Of a stretch of 64,000 nt of DNA, positions 50,013 to 59,990 are shown in pieces. The stretch is from Flavobacterium terrisoli (GTDB taxonomy: Bacteria > Bacteroidota > Bacteroidia > Flavobacteriales > Flavobacteriaceae). Under the pieces are notes generated by a model that was not told the origin of the DNA, did not search any database, and saw only the letters and a list, made by a program, of their open reading frames with translations. Each line of letters begins with the position of its first letter. Within the stretch, counting starts at the first letter, position 1. Location of the stretch: assembly GCF_030167905.1 (NCBI RefSeq), contig NZ_JARGNA010000007.1:206859-270858 (forward strand), given 5' to 3'. The translations under genes were made by a program, and so were the position numbers.

Positions 50013-52600
50013 ATATCCGCATAATCTCCCGCATCTAACTTTAATTCAAGGTCACTGGTAAATGCTGTAACAAGTCTGTTATCCCTAAGATAATCAAAGA
50101 ATACATCGTATGAATTTGGGCTAATAAAATGAAAATGGTATTTCTCCTTTATATTCAAAGTTTTCAATTCCTTATTTAAGGTCTCAAAATGTAATCTTCC
50201 ATATTTCAATTTAGCTTTATTTTCGAGACTTAGATCAGAATCAGCTTTTATTTCTACAATAACATAGTTGGTAATTCCATCGTCGTCGGTAGGAAGCTTT
50301 ATAAGGAAATCTGGATTAAAATGTAAATTCTTAGAGTGCTTTCCTGCCACACTAGTCATTGAATACTCTATTGAGTAAAAACCCGAATCTTTAGATTTCA
50401 ACCAGGCTTCTATTTTTTCGGAATTTTCAAGTTTACATAGTTTTTCTACAAATCTCCTTTCCGGTTCAGCTTTGGTAAATACTACATCCAAAGGAGTTTT
50501 AAATAAATAAGAGCTTATGCTTTTTGAAGAACTCTTTGGAAAGGTTTCATCTTCTATAACGGCATTTAGAATATCAGCTGCATCACTTTTTAAATCATTC
50601 ATAAAATCATTAGAATGAAATACTGTTGAATTATGGCGAAGATTACCAACAGCAATCGTTTCTCTCGAAATATTACTCGTATTTATTTGAAAAGGTACTT
50701 TTACTTTTCTTTCATAAACAGTTGTTTTGCCTGACTTCCTAAGTAATGTGTTGAAACTACTAAGAATCTTTAACATGTTTTTTTCGATCAATCGATCCCC
50801 TAATATCCCAACTTTAGTCATTGAATTTCTTATGACCTCATTTAAGACAGATTTTGGAGGTAAGTTTTCTTTAGAATAACTTCCCGCTGGCAGCTTTAAA
50901 ATTACGCCCTCCCATTCTCTTATTTTAAGTTCATCATGTATTTTATTCACAATCCAATCTACTGTATATGTATTATAAGTAATCAAGGTGTTCTTAGACC
51001 TCACTTCTCCTGACAAATTAGTATATTCAGTTTCCTTTTCTGTCTCTTCAATCTGTGATTGAAGCTCTATATATCCTTTCGTATAATCAAATTCTTGATG
51101 AGTTTTATTTGATTCTTTCTGAATAGCCTCTTTCTCATAATTGATTTGATAAACATTAAAATGAAATTTTGAACGTTCTCCTAGTGAGCAAGGCGAAGAA
51201 GTTAAACGCATTTCAATCTCCAAAATTTCGTCAACTAATCCTCTTATATTTTTACTCCAGGAATCATGATTATAAACTCTGACTTTTGGCTGAGGTGATT
51301 GATACTCTGGTGGAATTCTAAGTCCTCTACCTAATACTTGTGATATAAGCAATTTTGAATTAAAAGCACGATCCTCCCATGGTACTATTTGAAATACGTT
51401 TTTGACATCCCAGCCTTCAGTCAACATTGATACTGAAACTATCCATTCTATTGCATTTTCTTTATCATCCACATAGTCCAGCTTTCTAACATTAAGTTTA
51501 TGTTCCTTTGCAGAAGTAACTAGAAGTACTTTTTCCTCACACTCTTCTGGTGACATATCATGTTTATCCTCTAAATACTCTTTAAAATCTGTAGCTAGTC
51601 GTTTTGCATTAAGAATATCTTTTGCGATTAAAATAGTAAGAGGTTTGACCTTTCTATAAGTGGACTTATTAGCAATATGATTATCGTATATCTCTTGAAA
51701 TTTGATATCAATTTCCGCATCATCATTTTTACTTACATAATCAACCATTTTTACCATTTTATCATTTACCGCTTCTCTGAGGGAATATCTATAAATGACA
51801 TCATTGAAATAATTGTCCTTTATATAAGCAGTTCCGGTAAAACCAATTATGTAGTGAAAGTTATATTCAGGCTTTAGCAAAAACTCTTTCCATCGCTTTA
51901 GGTTTTGGTTATCCTTAGTTTCAGTTGCATTGTATATGTGATGGCTTTCGTCATTTAAAACTAATGTGTTATTTCCAGTAAATAAAAAACTATCTTTAAT
52001 TGAAGACCCTGTCTTATCATAAATTGCATGAATATTTTCAATGCAAATATCTCCATTTTGAATTGTGACATCACCTGCTTTGATTGATGGATTACGAAAT
52101 ATGCTTTCTTCTGGCAGAGCTTCTAAAAGGGTGGCATCTGATGCTAATGTTTCAAATTTCTTTATAAGTCCAGACTCAATTGTTAACGATGGGCATAATA
52201 CCAGCACTCTTTCCACAAGTCCTAGACCAAGCATTATTTGGGCTACACCATACATCACATAACTTTTTCCAGTTCCGGTAGCTAAGTCAATTGAAGCAGA
52301 TAGTTTATGTGGTAATTGTAAATTTGAAGAATATTCTTCTATGGAATTATATCGAGTTTTTAATTCATGCATTTTTGGATTTTTCCAATTGTCGATGACT
52401 AGGTCATTAATTGAATTGTATCTTTTCGATGCCAAATAAATAACAGCATTTTTAATTGCAAGTTTTTGATATTCTCTATCACCACATAGATTATCGAGAA
52501 ATTTAGACCAATTATTCAGCTTAAGAATTGTTGGATCATAATCATGAGAAACCTTTAAGACTAAATCTGCTGTATTATATGTTTTGATTTCTTGAATCAT
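50009..52600 (-). CDS. res: type III restriction endonuclease, Res subunit
   Basis: An 863-residue SF2 helicase-nuclease. Walker A TGTGKS at 108-113, DESHH near 217-221, TGTAYI (motif III), and motif VI LGRGLRIP near 430 define the motor. The C-terminal part has HFNPDFLIK and VIVEIKAD at about 765-795, the PD-(D/E)XK nuclease of type III enzymes. It cuts DNA between head-to-head unmodified sites after ATP hydrolysis, in complex with Mod. Its ATG overlaps the Mod stop (ATGA). Confidence 0.93.
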   Translation of the reverse strand: MIQEIKTYNTADLVLKVSHDYDPTILKLNNWSKFLDNLCGDREYQKLAIKNAVIYLASKRYNSINDLVIDNWKNPKMHELKTRYNSIEEYSSNLQLPHKLSASIDLATGTGKSYVMYGVAQIMLGLGLVERVLVLCPSLTIESGLIKKFETLASDATLLEALPEESIFRNPSIKAGDVTIQNGDICIENIHAIYDKTGSSIKDSFLFTGNNTLVLNDESHHIYNATETKDNQNLKRWKEFLLKPEYNFHYIIGFTGTAYIKDNYFNDVIYRYSLREAVNDKMVKMVDYVSKNDDAEIDIKFQEIYDNHIANKSTYRKVKPLTILIAKDILNAKRLATDFKEYLEDKHDMSPEECEEKVLLVTSAKEHKLNVRKLDYVDDKENAIEWIVSVSMLTEGWDVKNVFQIVPWEDRAFNSKLLISQVLGRGLRIPPEYQSPQPKVRVYNHDSWSKNIRGLVDEILEIEMRLTSSPCSLGERSKFHFNVYQINYEKEAIQKESNKTHQEFDYTKGYIELQSQIEETEKETEYTNLSGEVRSKNTLITYNTYTVDWIVNKIHDELKIREWEGVILKLPAGSYSKENLPPKSVLNEVIRNSMTKVGILGDRLIEKNMLKILSSFNTLLRKSGKTTVYERKVKVPFQINTSNISRETIAVGNLRHNSTVFHSNDFMNDLKSDAADILNAVIEDETFPKSSSKSISSYLFKTPLDVVFTKAEPERRFVEKLCKLENSEKIEAWLKSKDSGFYSIEYSMTSVAGKHSKNLHFNPDFLIKLPTDDDGITNYVIVEIKADSDLSLENKAKLKYGRLHFETLNKELKTLNIKEKYHFHFISPNSYDVFFDYLRDNRLVTAFTSDLELKLDAGDYADI

Positions 52601-54744
52601 ACTTCCGTTTTAAAAACTTCTTTAAATTCATTTCCATAGATATCAACGTAAACAATCATAATATAATTTCCACACGATACTTTAGGGATTTTTGGTAAAA
52701 CAATTTGATTTAACTCTTTTAGTTGTCCCCTGATATTTTCAGTTGTTTCAGTTTCATCTTTCTTTTTCTTCTTTTTTGGCAATAAATCATGGACAAAAAA
52801 GTATTGTTTCATAATAAATTCTGATCCATTAAAATTATTATCAATTAAAACCATAGAAAGACTTTCAAAATTATCCATCTCAGTATTTGTATCTTCTTCA
52901 CTAAAGTTTGAGTGAAAACTATTGATAGTGATACTAAGCTCATTTTCTTCAACTAAAATATCTGACTTTACTTCTGGTTGTCTGATAAAATGGAATCCTA
53001 CAGCATTATCTAAATCATTAATATTGTTTTTGCTTTGTGGTTGTCTAAACTTTTTAAACTCTACTTTATGTAATTCTTTGATAACTTGGTAAGGTACCTT
53101 TAAAAAATAAAACCTAACATCACTAACAACATGGTAGTCGCTTAAAAAACCAATGAAATTTGCAGGTGCAACGAGATAAATTCGTTTACCTGCCTTTGTT
53201 CCTAAATGACTGTACAACTCATTTAAATAATCTTCATCAACTATACTATCCCTAAACTTCCAAAAAGGCCATATAATTACATTATAACCGTCCTTTCTTT
53301 CTCCGTCAACTTGAATTCCATTTATAGTTTTCTTCTTTGCATTAACTTCGAAAAGCTTCATAACAAATTCACAATATTCACGTTGCTGTAATTCGAAGAC
53401 TTTTGCCAAATCATATTGGCCAGTATTTACAGAAATAAAACTTTTAGCAGGCTTTTCATGTAATTTATTAGGTAACTGAAGTGACTTACTGTTCTGAATT
53501 GTTAATAATCTACGCTGTATAGTGTAAAAAGCTAATTTTCCAATGTCACATGTTATCCACTTTCTATTTAATTTTTCGGCGGATGCTGCAGTAGTTCCTG
53601 AACCACCAAAAAAATCGAGCACTAAATCACCTTCATCAGTAATAGCTTCAATTATTCTCTTTAACAATTTTTCATTTTTCTCCGTCGGATAATTGTTTTC
53701 GAAACTAGATACGGTCAAATCATTCCACATATTATTACATAGACTACTTTCTGAGGCTGGTATAAAATACTCCGGCTTCCCAGAAGTAGGCTTAGCCCTT
53801 ACAAACTGTAATTCTTTACCTAATTCTAAATTTCGACGATAGTATTCTCCCAAATCTTCCTTATCACTAAATTCATTTAACCATTTTGAATAATTTTCAA
53901 TAGCTTCTTGAGTTTTATCGAATGTCCACCGCCAATGGTTATTTTTGGTAGGTACATGACCAAAAAGGTCATAATCCATTCCATTTCTATAACCGGAAGC
54001 GTCAAAACCATGCCAACGGTCTGCCTTGAAATCCAATCTTGTGGGGGGAAGGATTTTAAAATCGTCGGACTTTGAATACATGAGAATTGTGTCAAATTCT
54101 TCATTTAATTTCTTGACCTTAATTCGCTCTTTTACATTTTTCTTGGTTCGATTAGCGATTATCTCATTCTTAAAATTATTTTCCCCAAATATTTCATCCA
54201 AAACAATTTTGATATGGTGCTTATAACGGAAATCCAAATGAACACATAAGCATCCATCAGAAGCAAGAAGTTCTTTTGCAACTATCAATCTCCTACGAAG
54301 AAATTCTATAAAATCAGCACCTTTTGTTTTGTCAGTATAGGCCTTTTGACCTTGGTTACTTTTAAAATCTCCTTCAGTTGCAAATGGTGGATCGATATAG
54401 ATAAGTTTTACTTTTCCTTTAACCTTATTCTTAATTAAAGGATCGATATTTTCGTTTAATGTTTTTAGAAACTGCAAATTATCACCAAATGCAATAATAT
54501 TTCTCCAGCCGCCAGGCCATTCCGTTCTGGAGTCACTATATACTTTTTCTATTTGAATTGGTAAAGGAAACACCCCATCTTCATTCGCTAAGATATCCTC
54601 GCGTCGCATTTTACCCCCGTAAATCAACTCGTATTCTTTATGTTGTATGGGAAAAAGTTTATACTTGTAGTCACTTGGTAATGGCTCACCATTTGTCAAT
54701 TTTTGAATAATATCTTCAGCTTCATATTTAGTCAGTAGACTCAT
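52597..54744 (-). CDS. mod: type III DNA-methyltransferase, Mod subunit
   Basis: A 715-residue beta-class adenine methyltransferase. Motif IV DPPF at 118-121 precedes motif I, DFFGGSGTTAAS, near 372, the order expected for Mod proteins. A target-recognition region lies between about 190 and 340. It methylates the N6 position of adenine on one strand of an asymmetric site and gives specificity to Res. No simple-sequence repeat of the phase-variable type is visible in the gene. First gene of the mod-res operon. Confidence 0.94.
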   Translation of the reverse strand: MSLLTKYEAEDIIQKLTNGEPLPSDYKYKLFPIQHKEYELIYGGKMRREDILANEDGVFPLPIQIEKVYSDSRTEWPGGWRNIIAFGDNLQFLKTLNENIDPLIKNKVKGKVKLIYIDPPFATEGDFKSNQGQKAYTDKTKGADFIEFLRRRLIVAKELLASDGCLCVHLDFRYKHHIKIVLDEIFGENNFKNEIIANRTKKNVKERIKVKKLNEEFDTILMYSKSDDFKILPPTRLDFKADRWHGFDASGYRNGMDYDLFGHVPTKNNHWRWTFDKTQEAIENYSKWLNEFSDKEDLGEYYRRNLELGKELQFVRAKPTSGKPEYFIPASESSLCNNMWNDLTVSSFENNYPTEKNEKLLKRIIEAITDEGDLVLDFFGGSGTTAASAEKLNRKWITCDIGKLAFYTIQRRLLTIQNSKSLQLPNKLHEKPAKSFISVNTGQYDLAKVFELQQREYCEFVMKLFEVNAKKKTINGIQVDGERKDGYNVIIWPFWKFRDSIVDEDYLNELYSHLGTKAGKRIYLVAPANFIGFLSDYHVVSDVRFYFLKVPYQVIKELHKVEFKKFRQPQSKNNINDLDNAVGFHFIRQPEVKSDILVEENELSITINSFHSNFSEEDTNTEMDNFESLSMVLIDNNFNGSEFIMKQYFFVHDLLPKKKKKKDETETTENIRGQLKELNQIVLPKIPKVSCGNYIMIVYVDIYGNEFKEVFKTEV

Positions 54745-54829
54745 AAATTATAATTTGATGCAATAATATAACCTTATTTTTTATACTACAAAACTTTGCT
54801 TGTCTTTCTACATTGTCGAAACAACAAAA

Positions 54830-56827
54830 TTAGTCGTGTTTACTCTCAATAATTTTTTGGATAATGCTGTTTGCCTGCAAACTTAAGATTGAACTTTCCT
54901 TGGTAGTCACTACTTGTTCCATGATACCCATATCTTTATAAATCTGCTTTTTGTTTTGCCAGTCTTCGTTATATTTTTCATCTCCTAATAATCCCAAATG
55001 TTCCCAGTACCATGTCTGTCCATTATGTCTAATAGTAAAATCCGGTTCTTTCCATTGCCGGTCATTATAATACAACTTTTCTTCATAAGTAAAATCCATT
55101 CCTGAACGGTAAAGTATATTGGCAATTACAAGTTCAGATTTTGAACGTACCCAAATATCATTTTCGGTTTGATGGATTTTATCCAGTAAGTGCTTTTTTA
55201 CCCCTAGGTATCTTCCTATTTCCTGGTGCAGTGCCACAGAACTTTCAAAATTCTCCAACAAGTACACGAGATAATCAAGCAAGTTATGTTTATAGATTCT
55301 CTTTTCTTCTGTTTCGATCTCTATCAGTGCTAGTTGTTCGGGTGTGAGCTCGCTCACTGCGGCATCCAGAATGAGGCATTTATCCAGGTTCTTTGAGAGT
55401 TGTGCACTTCTAGTAACAATTGCGCTGTATGTGATATTAAAAAACTCAATACATGATAAATTGGAATAATGAGTTTTCTTAAGGATATGGCCCACCAAAC
55501 CGGTCTTCGAAATATTTAAAACTTCCTGTAATTCTGGATTAGTGTTTGATTTGAATACCTTTAAGCTGGTAAATCCTTTTCCGGCAATGGTAATCGCTCC
55601 ACAGTTTATAAAATATGGAAGGGCAGACTGCAGTTCTTCCTCAGAAAAGTATTGAAGCGTTTTTTTACCACTTTCATTATTTGTAGCCGTTTTATAAAGT
55701 TCCACTATGGTATTTCCTTTCGGGAAAGCTTTGTCAATAAATTGTTCTTTTCTGACTTTAATGTTTTTGTTAGAATATAAAATGTAAGCAGTAGCGCCTT
55801 TCTTATCACGCCCGGCCCTACCAATTTCTTGATAATATTGTTCAATTGACTCGGGTAGCATATAATGGATAACCACCCTAATATCCGGTAAATCAATACC
55901 CATTCCAAAAGCGTTGGTAGCAAATACAATGTTCTTGCTTCCTGTTTTAAAATCACTGATTATTTCCTGCCTTTTGGCACTGGTTAAATCACCGTGAAAA
56001 GAAATGGCATTGTAGCCTATAGCATTTGCAGTATCGCATAATTCTTCAACGCCGCCTCTTCTATATTTTCTGTACAGGTAAACAAGTACTTTATCGTCCC
56101 GGTGTTCATCAAGTAGTTGCCACAATCGTTCGCGCTTATCTTCTTCATCTGATATCTTTTCAACCTTTAGATCAATGTCAAGGCGCAACAGGACATCATC
56201 TTTTACAATTGCATTGTTCGCTATTTTAAAGTCACCAGTAATATCCGAAAGCTCCTTTGGGTTAATGGTTGCGGTTAATCCAAGTATAATTGGCCAATTG
56301 GACTCAAATACGTTGTCTAAAAATTGCGGGATGTGTTTATAAAAAGGTCTGAAATCAAATCCCCATTGACTGATGCAATGCACTTCATCAATTACAAATA
56401 GTTTAATTCTAGCTCTTTGCTTAGTGATGCAGTATTCAAATAACCCATCGGTTGCCATTCTTTCCGGACTTGCAAAAATAAAATCCGGAACATAATCACC
56501 GTTGGCAAATTTCGTTAGTGTCTTCACTTGTTGCGCGGCTTTAATCCCGCCATGTATTACCAATACCTCGCAGCCTTCGTTTCTAAGTTTTTCCGCTTGC
56601 TCATCTATCAGGGCAATCAATGGCGATATAACCATGCAGGTTCCTTCCAGGGCTTTGGCAGCTACCCAGTAAATTAGTGATTTACCACCGCCGGTTGGCA
56701 TAATTGTTAATGTCGAGGTGCCGTTAACGATGTTATTGATAACTTTCTCCTGAAGCGGTTTCAATTCAAATTTTTCGGCCATTGATGGAAAATACTCCTC
56801 AAATGCAGCTGTTGCTTTAGTGCTCAT
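54830..56827 (-). CDS. RecQ-like helicase with C-terminal nuclease-like domain
   Basis: A 665-residue RecQ-family SF2 helicase. Motif I is TGGGKS (45-50), and motif II DEVHCISQWGFDFRP, GLTATI, FATNAFGMGID and QEIGRAGRD follow. Beyond about residue 380 it lacks a recognisable zinc-RQC or HRDC. Instead residues about 555-640 contain IANILYRSGMDFTYEEKL, EPDFTIRHNG and YWEHLG, a PD-(D/E)XK-type arrangement like nuclease tails of some helicases. It starts 11 bp inside the end of the upstream ORF. Between a type III R-M system and CBASS it is a candidate defence helicase-nuclease (inference). Confidence 0.82.
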   Translation of the reverse strand: MSTKATAAFEEYFPSMAEKFELKPLQEKVINNIVNGTSTLTIMPTGGGKSLIYWVAAKALEGTCMVISPLIALIDEQAEKLRNEGCEVLVIHGGIKAAQQVKTLTKFANGDYVPDFIFASPERMATDGLFEYCITKQRARIKLFVIDEVHCISQWGFDFRPFYKHIPQFLDNVFESNWPIILGLTATINPKELSDITGDFKIANNAIVKDDVLLRLDIDLKVEKISDEEDKRERLWQLLDEHRDDKVLVYLYRKYRRGGVEELCDTANAIGYNAISFHGDLTSAKRQEIISDFKTGSKNIVFATNAFGMGIDLPDIRVVIHYMLPESIEQYYQEIGRAGRDKKGATAYILYSNKNIKVRKEQFIDKAFPKGNTIVELYKTATNNESGKKTLQYFSEEELQSALPYFINCGAITIAGKGFTSLKVFKSNTNPELQEVLNISKTGLVGHILKKTHYSNLSCIEFFNITYSAIVTRSAQLSKNLDKCLILDAAVSELTPEQLALIEIETEEKRIYKHNLLDYLVYLLENFESSVALHQEIGRYLGVKKHLLDKIHQTENDIWVRSKSELVIANILYRSGMDFTYEEKLYYNDRQWKEPDFTIRHNGQTWYWEHLGLLGDEKYNEDWQNKKQIYKDMGIMEQVVTTKESSILSLQANSIIQKIIESKHD

Positions 56828-57794
56828 ACTGGTGCGAAATTTTAGATTTTTGTTTCAGGTAATCTATTTCCGTTTGATGCGACCTGGAAACAAAAGATAA
56901 AAATTGATCAACGGGTACAAATCGATATTCTTCAGGTATAGTAACGCCATGTTCAGCGTATAATTTTTTGATAAGATTAAAGATGCGGAGTGCATAAAAA
57001 GCAAACAATCCATAAGGATAAAAGTAATTTTGCTGTGTCGTTCCTTCATCAGCGTTAATCATCAAAAACTCAGAATCCTCCTTACAGTTAAAATTTTTCT
57101 TGTCGGTTAGGTAATAAAGTGCCCAAACCGCTTCACGACTTCTGTTGGGAAACATTTCAGGAAAAAGCTTGTAAATAAAATGGCTTTTAATTCCGCCACC
57201 AATAGCGCCATATACAGTGTAGTCTTCGCTGTCAAAGGCATGGTAGCCTAGTCTATCGTAATGGTCAATACTTTCGAAAATTTTAGTACTGTACCAATCG
57301 GTGTGCAATTCATTGGCAAGGTTGGTGATGTTTGAAGTAACATTAAAAAGTTCTCCGGGCTGCGACATTCCAAATGCCGATCTAAATTTATCCAACTCTT
57401 TGGCAGTTGTATTATTGAGTGTTTTAGTTATTATCGGTATTTGGTTGCGCAGGATGGTGTTTTTAAATGAACTCACATCTGAACTATATTCGTCAAGTGC
57501 ATCAAGATTCAAAACATCACTGTATTTCTGTCGGTCACTTTCAAAGGCAGCTACAGCTTCCTGCAAAAGCCTTTCCAGGATTTTCTTTGAATCTTTCGGT
57601 TTACTTTTAGGCTTATGGGTTGCTCCAAATTTTTCTGCTAGCTTTTCAAGTTCGCTGTCAGGCGCAGTATGGCCAGCTTCAGTATCTATGAATTTTTTAA
57701 AATAGATTCGGATATTGGCCTGCATTTCATTCCAAACGAAGTCAATATGATCTTGATCGAAGCATATATCTTCTATCACGTGTGGGTAAAACAT
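56817..57794 (-). CDS. unknown protein coupled to the RecQ-like helicase
   Basis: A 325-residue protein with no family I recognise. The N-terminal third is highly charged (KPKSKPKDSKKILERLL), the middle is helical, and the C-terminal third holds aromatic motifs (VYGAIGGGIKSHFIYKLFPEMF, NYFYPYGLFAFYALRIF). There are no catalytic signatures, signal peptide or clear membrane helix. It overlaps the helicase gene by 11 bp, so the two are made together and probably act together. Confidence 0.6.
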   Translation of the reverse strand: MFYPHVIEDICFDQDHIDFVWNEMQANIRIYFKKFIDTEAGHTAPDSELEKLAEKFGATHKPKSKPKDSKKILERLLQEAVAAFESDRQKYSDVLNLDALDEYSSDVSSFKNTILRNQIPIITKTLNNTTAKELDKFRSAFGMSQPGELFNVTSNITNLANELHTDWYSTKIFESIDHYDRLGYHAFDSEDYTVYGAIGGGIKSHFIYKLFPEMFPNRSREAVWALYYLTDKKNFNCKEDSEFLMINADEGTTQQNYFYPYGLFAFYALRIFNLIKKLYAEHGVTIPEEYRFVPVDQFLSFVSRSHQTEIDYLKQKSKISHQYEH

Positions 57795-57882
57795 GGTTTT
57801 GGTTTTTGGTTAGAAACAGAATTGCACTACTAAAGTATAAAATATACTTCAGTTATATCATTCTTTATTCCAATATAAGCAA

Positions 57883-58476
57883 CTAGAATCTTTGCTTCTG
57901 TGGAAAATACTGTTTGTTTACACCTGTAGATGCTATTCTAAAATTAACCATTTCAGCGCTCGCGTTGTAGTAATTAGCAATTTCCGCATTAGTCATTTTA
58001 GTTTTTCTTGCCCATAGCAAACAAGGTCGGGAGAGTTGTAGTGTTGCTCCAAGATAAATTGCTTCATCTTCTTGTTCCTTGTCAAAATCTCTCATGCCAA
58101 ATGGTAAATTAACTCCTTCCGGAAGTGGTTTTTTCTTGTGTTCACATAAAATATGGGCTATTTCATGCATAATATTACTCTGTTGCCGGGCAGGAGTATG
58201 AAAAGGATTATGGATAATTAATCGCTTACCGTCTTTGTCTTTCATGGTCAAGGCACTCCAACCACAATCACTCCCGTCTAGCCCTGATAATCGATTGACA
58301 TCATCTAATCCGGAAAGGAAATGAGTTGCATCATGGACTTTTATATCTAAAAATTTTGCTAAGGCAAATGCACATAATGGCGCACACGGGTGAATGCCAA
58401 GCTTCTCGCGGTATTCGGTCGCGATACGTTCAGCCTTTGCCTTAAATCCTCTTTTTAGTGTAGTCGATGTAGCCAA
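57883..58476 (-). CDS. ImmA/IrrE-type metallopeptidase, CapP-like
   Basis: A 197-residue COG2856 peptidase. HEIAH places zinc ligands His104 and His108 with Glu105, and EDEAIYLGATL near 138 supplies the third ligand. Start is taken as TTG at 58476, 8 bp after the preceding stop, because no ATG exists in frame before the conserved KAERIATEYREKLG helix. Cys31, Cys35 and Cys71 could serve a cysteine switch as in CapP. Paired with the HTH gene next to it and divergent from CBASS, it fits CapP, which cleaves the CapH repressor on DNA damage (known for CBASS; inferred here). Confidence 0.75.
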   Translation of the reverse strand: MATSTTLKRGFKAKAERIATEYREKLGIHPCAPLCAFALAKFLDIKVHDATHFLSGLDDVNRLSGLDGSDCGWSALTMKDKDGKRLIIHNPFHTPARQQSNIMHEIAHILCEHKKKPLPEGVNLPFGMRDFDKEQEDEAIYLGATLQLSRPCLLWARKTKMTNAEIANYYNASAEMVNFRIASTGVNKQYFPQKQRF

Positions 58477-58484
58477 GTAATTTG

Positions 58485-58820
58485 CTATTTAGTTTCGTAA
58501 GCCATATCAATCATTCTGATAAGCATATTGACAGTATCTTGGCTCAATTCTTTTTCGGCCCTAAGATGGGCTAAAACGTGGTCTTTATTGGATATGGCAT
58601 TGTTGGCGGTCTCTCCTAGAATAAAAGTGTCAGTCGGAACCTTCAGCCAATTGCAGATACTTATAAACGTATCGACATCTGGTATTTTTCCTTGCTCGAT
58701 TCTCGATAATGTTGCGGCGCTAACATTACCAATTTCACCTGCAATTGCTCTTAAACCTTTACCAGCCCTTTTACTCTTTAACATTCCTGCAAGTAGGTCT
58801 GTATTAAGTGTTGTATGCAT
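58485..58820 (-). CDS. XRE-family repressor, CapH-like
   Basis: A 111-residue protein with an XRE helix-turn-helix at about 10-65 (LRAIAGEIGNVSAATLSRIE, GKIPDVDTFISICNWL) and a helical C-terminus that could hold the oligomerisation and cleavage region. It is divergent from the CBASS operon and is followed 8 bp later by the ImmA-type peptidase, the capH-capP arrangement. It probably represses its own gene and the CBASS genes through the repeats at 58847-58923. Confidence 0.78.
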   Translation of the reverse strand: MHTTLNTDLLAGMLKSKRAGKGLRAIAGEIGNVSAATLSRIEQGKIPDVDTFISICNWLKVPTDTFILGETANNAISNKDHVLAHLRAEKELSQDTVNMLIRMIDMAYETK

Positions 58821-58846
58821 GTTGATAAGTTTTATGTATTAAACAG

Positions 58847-58923
58847 TGTTTCATTAGTGCAACATATAAAATTTCTATTTATATTTGTGCAACAGAACAA
58901 CTATTTGTCTTATATATGAAACA
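58847..58923. promoter_or_regulatory. divergent promoter with repeated operator-like sites
   Basis: Two exact GTGCAACA copies lie 30 bp apart (58857-58864 and 58887-58894). An 8-bp inverted pair, TGTTTCAT (58847-58854) and ATGAAACA (58916-58923), encloses them. A -7 box TATATTTG at 58880-58887 reads rightward into the CBASS genes. The second GTGCAACA begins at the last base of that box, as expected for repression. Binding by the adjacent XRE protein is inference. Confidence 0.6.
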
Positions 58924-58955
58924 AATGTATCACTAATTTACAAAAAAATCACATC

Positions 58956-59180
58956 ATGAGCAAAAAAAATCAACACGTTGTGCCAAAAGGCAAAGCTTGG
59001 GGCATTAGAGGAGCAGGAAACGGAAAGCTTACACGCGTCGTTCGAACCCAGTCACAAGCTATCAAAATAGCAAGAAGAATTGCAATTAATCAGGGATCAG
59101 AAATGCTTATTCACAGTCGAAACGGGAAAATCAGAGAGCGCAATACTTATGGCAAAGACAACTTTCCACCAAGAGGATAA
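58956..59180 (+). CDS. DUF2188 small basic protein
   Basis: A 74-residue Lys/Arg-rich protein: HVVPKGKAWGIRGAGN, SQAIKIARRIAINQGSEMLIH, GKIRERNTYG. This is the DUF2188 beta-beta-alpha pattern. Such proteins occur in phage, plasmid and defence settings without known function. It is the first gene of the CBASS-containing transcript, ending 3 bp before the effector gene. Confidence 0.78.
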   Translation: MSKKNQHVVPKGKAWGIRGAGNGKLTRVVRTQSQAIKIARRIAINQGSEMLIHSRNGKIRERNTYGKDNFPPRG

Positions 59181-59183
59181 ACA

Positions 59184-59990
59184 ATGAGTGCTAAAGGTAA
59201 AATAAATTTCGTTATTGGCGCTATAGGACTGATATCCTGTGCCGTTCTTTTAACGGGCGATCTACAAAGTACGGTCTTTAAAATTGCATTGGGGCTAGTC
59301 ATAGCGAGCCTGATCGATTTGGTTGTATTTATTTATGAAAACAAGAAGAGATGGAAACTTCTGGTTACAAAAATATGGAAGCCAAATACCCAGGTTCGGG
59401 TTACAGTAGCTTACCTCTTCAGGATTGAAAATAATGGAAAATACATGCTGATAAAAAGACATAAAAAGGACTTTACCGGCTTTCAGCCTGTCGGCGGCGC
59501 CTACAAATATTTCAAGGAAGAAAATCGGGAGAATTTCGACAAGCTTGGAATAGTGCCATGCAATCAGGTCCCTCGTGATAATGCAACTGAAAACGATTTA
59601 CGGATTGTAATAAACAAACGTAAAAACCTGATTGAATTTTTTAAATGGTTTAACAGCAGGAAAAATCGTGAAATTGACCCATGGCGTGAGTTTTTTGAGG
59701 AACTGATTGAACCGGGATTGTTACCGGCAGAACATTTTAGGCATATTAAGTATGCTTACATCTGTGAGCATCACGAAGGAGTCCTAAAAAATAATGATTA
59801 CCCGATTGATCAATTTAGACACGCAGATATATTTGAGCTACGATTAGAAACAGATGCGCAAAAGCAGGCAATAAAAGCTTTAAGCTCCAATCCTGAGATT
59901 GCCTTTGTTACCCCAGAAGAAATTAAAAAAGGTGCAACCGTTAACGGAGTTAGAATTTTACCACATACATTTAAAATATTACCAAAATGA
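59184..59990 (+). CDS. cap16: CBASS effector: two transmembrane helices plus NUDIX-like domain (Cap16-like)
   Basis: A 268-residue protein with membrane helices at about 8-26 and 32-51 followed by a NUDIX-like domain (about 70-268). VGGAYKYF at 103-110 and WREFFEELIEPG at 167-178 represent the two halves of a NUDIX box separated by an insertion. This is the architecture of Cap16, a membrane-disrupting effector activated by the cyclic nucleotide of its CD-NTase. It lies directly upstream of the CD-NTase with a 4-bp ATGA overlap. Ligand specificity is unknown. Confidence 0.82.
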   Translation: MSAKGKINFVIGAIGLISCAVLLTGDLQSTVFKIALGLVIASLIDLVVFIYENKKRWKLLVTKIWKPNTQVRVTVAYLFRIENNGKYMLIKRHKKDFTGFQPVGGAYKYFKEENRENFDKLGIVPCNQVPRDNATENDLRIVINKRKNLIEFFKWFNSRKNREIDPWREFFEELIEPGLLPAEHFRHIKYAYICEHHEGVLKNNDYPIDQFRHADIFELRLETDAQKQAIKALSSNPEIAFVTPEEIKKGATVNGVRILPHTFKILPK

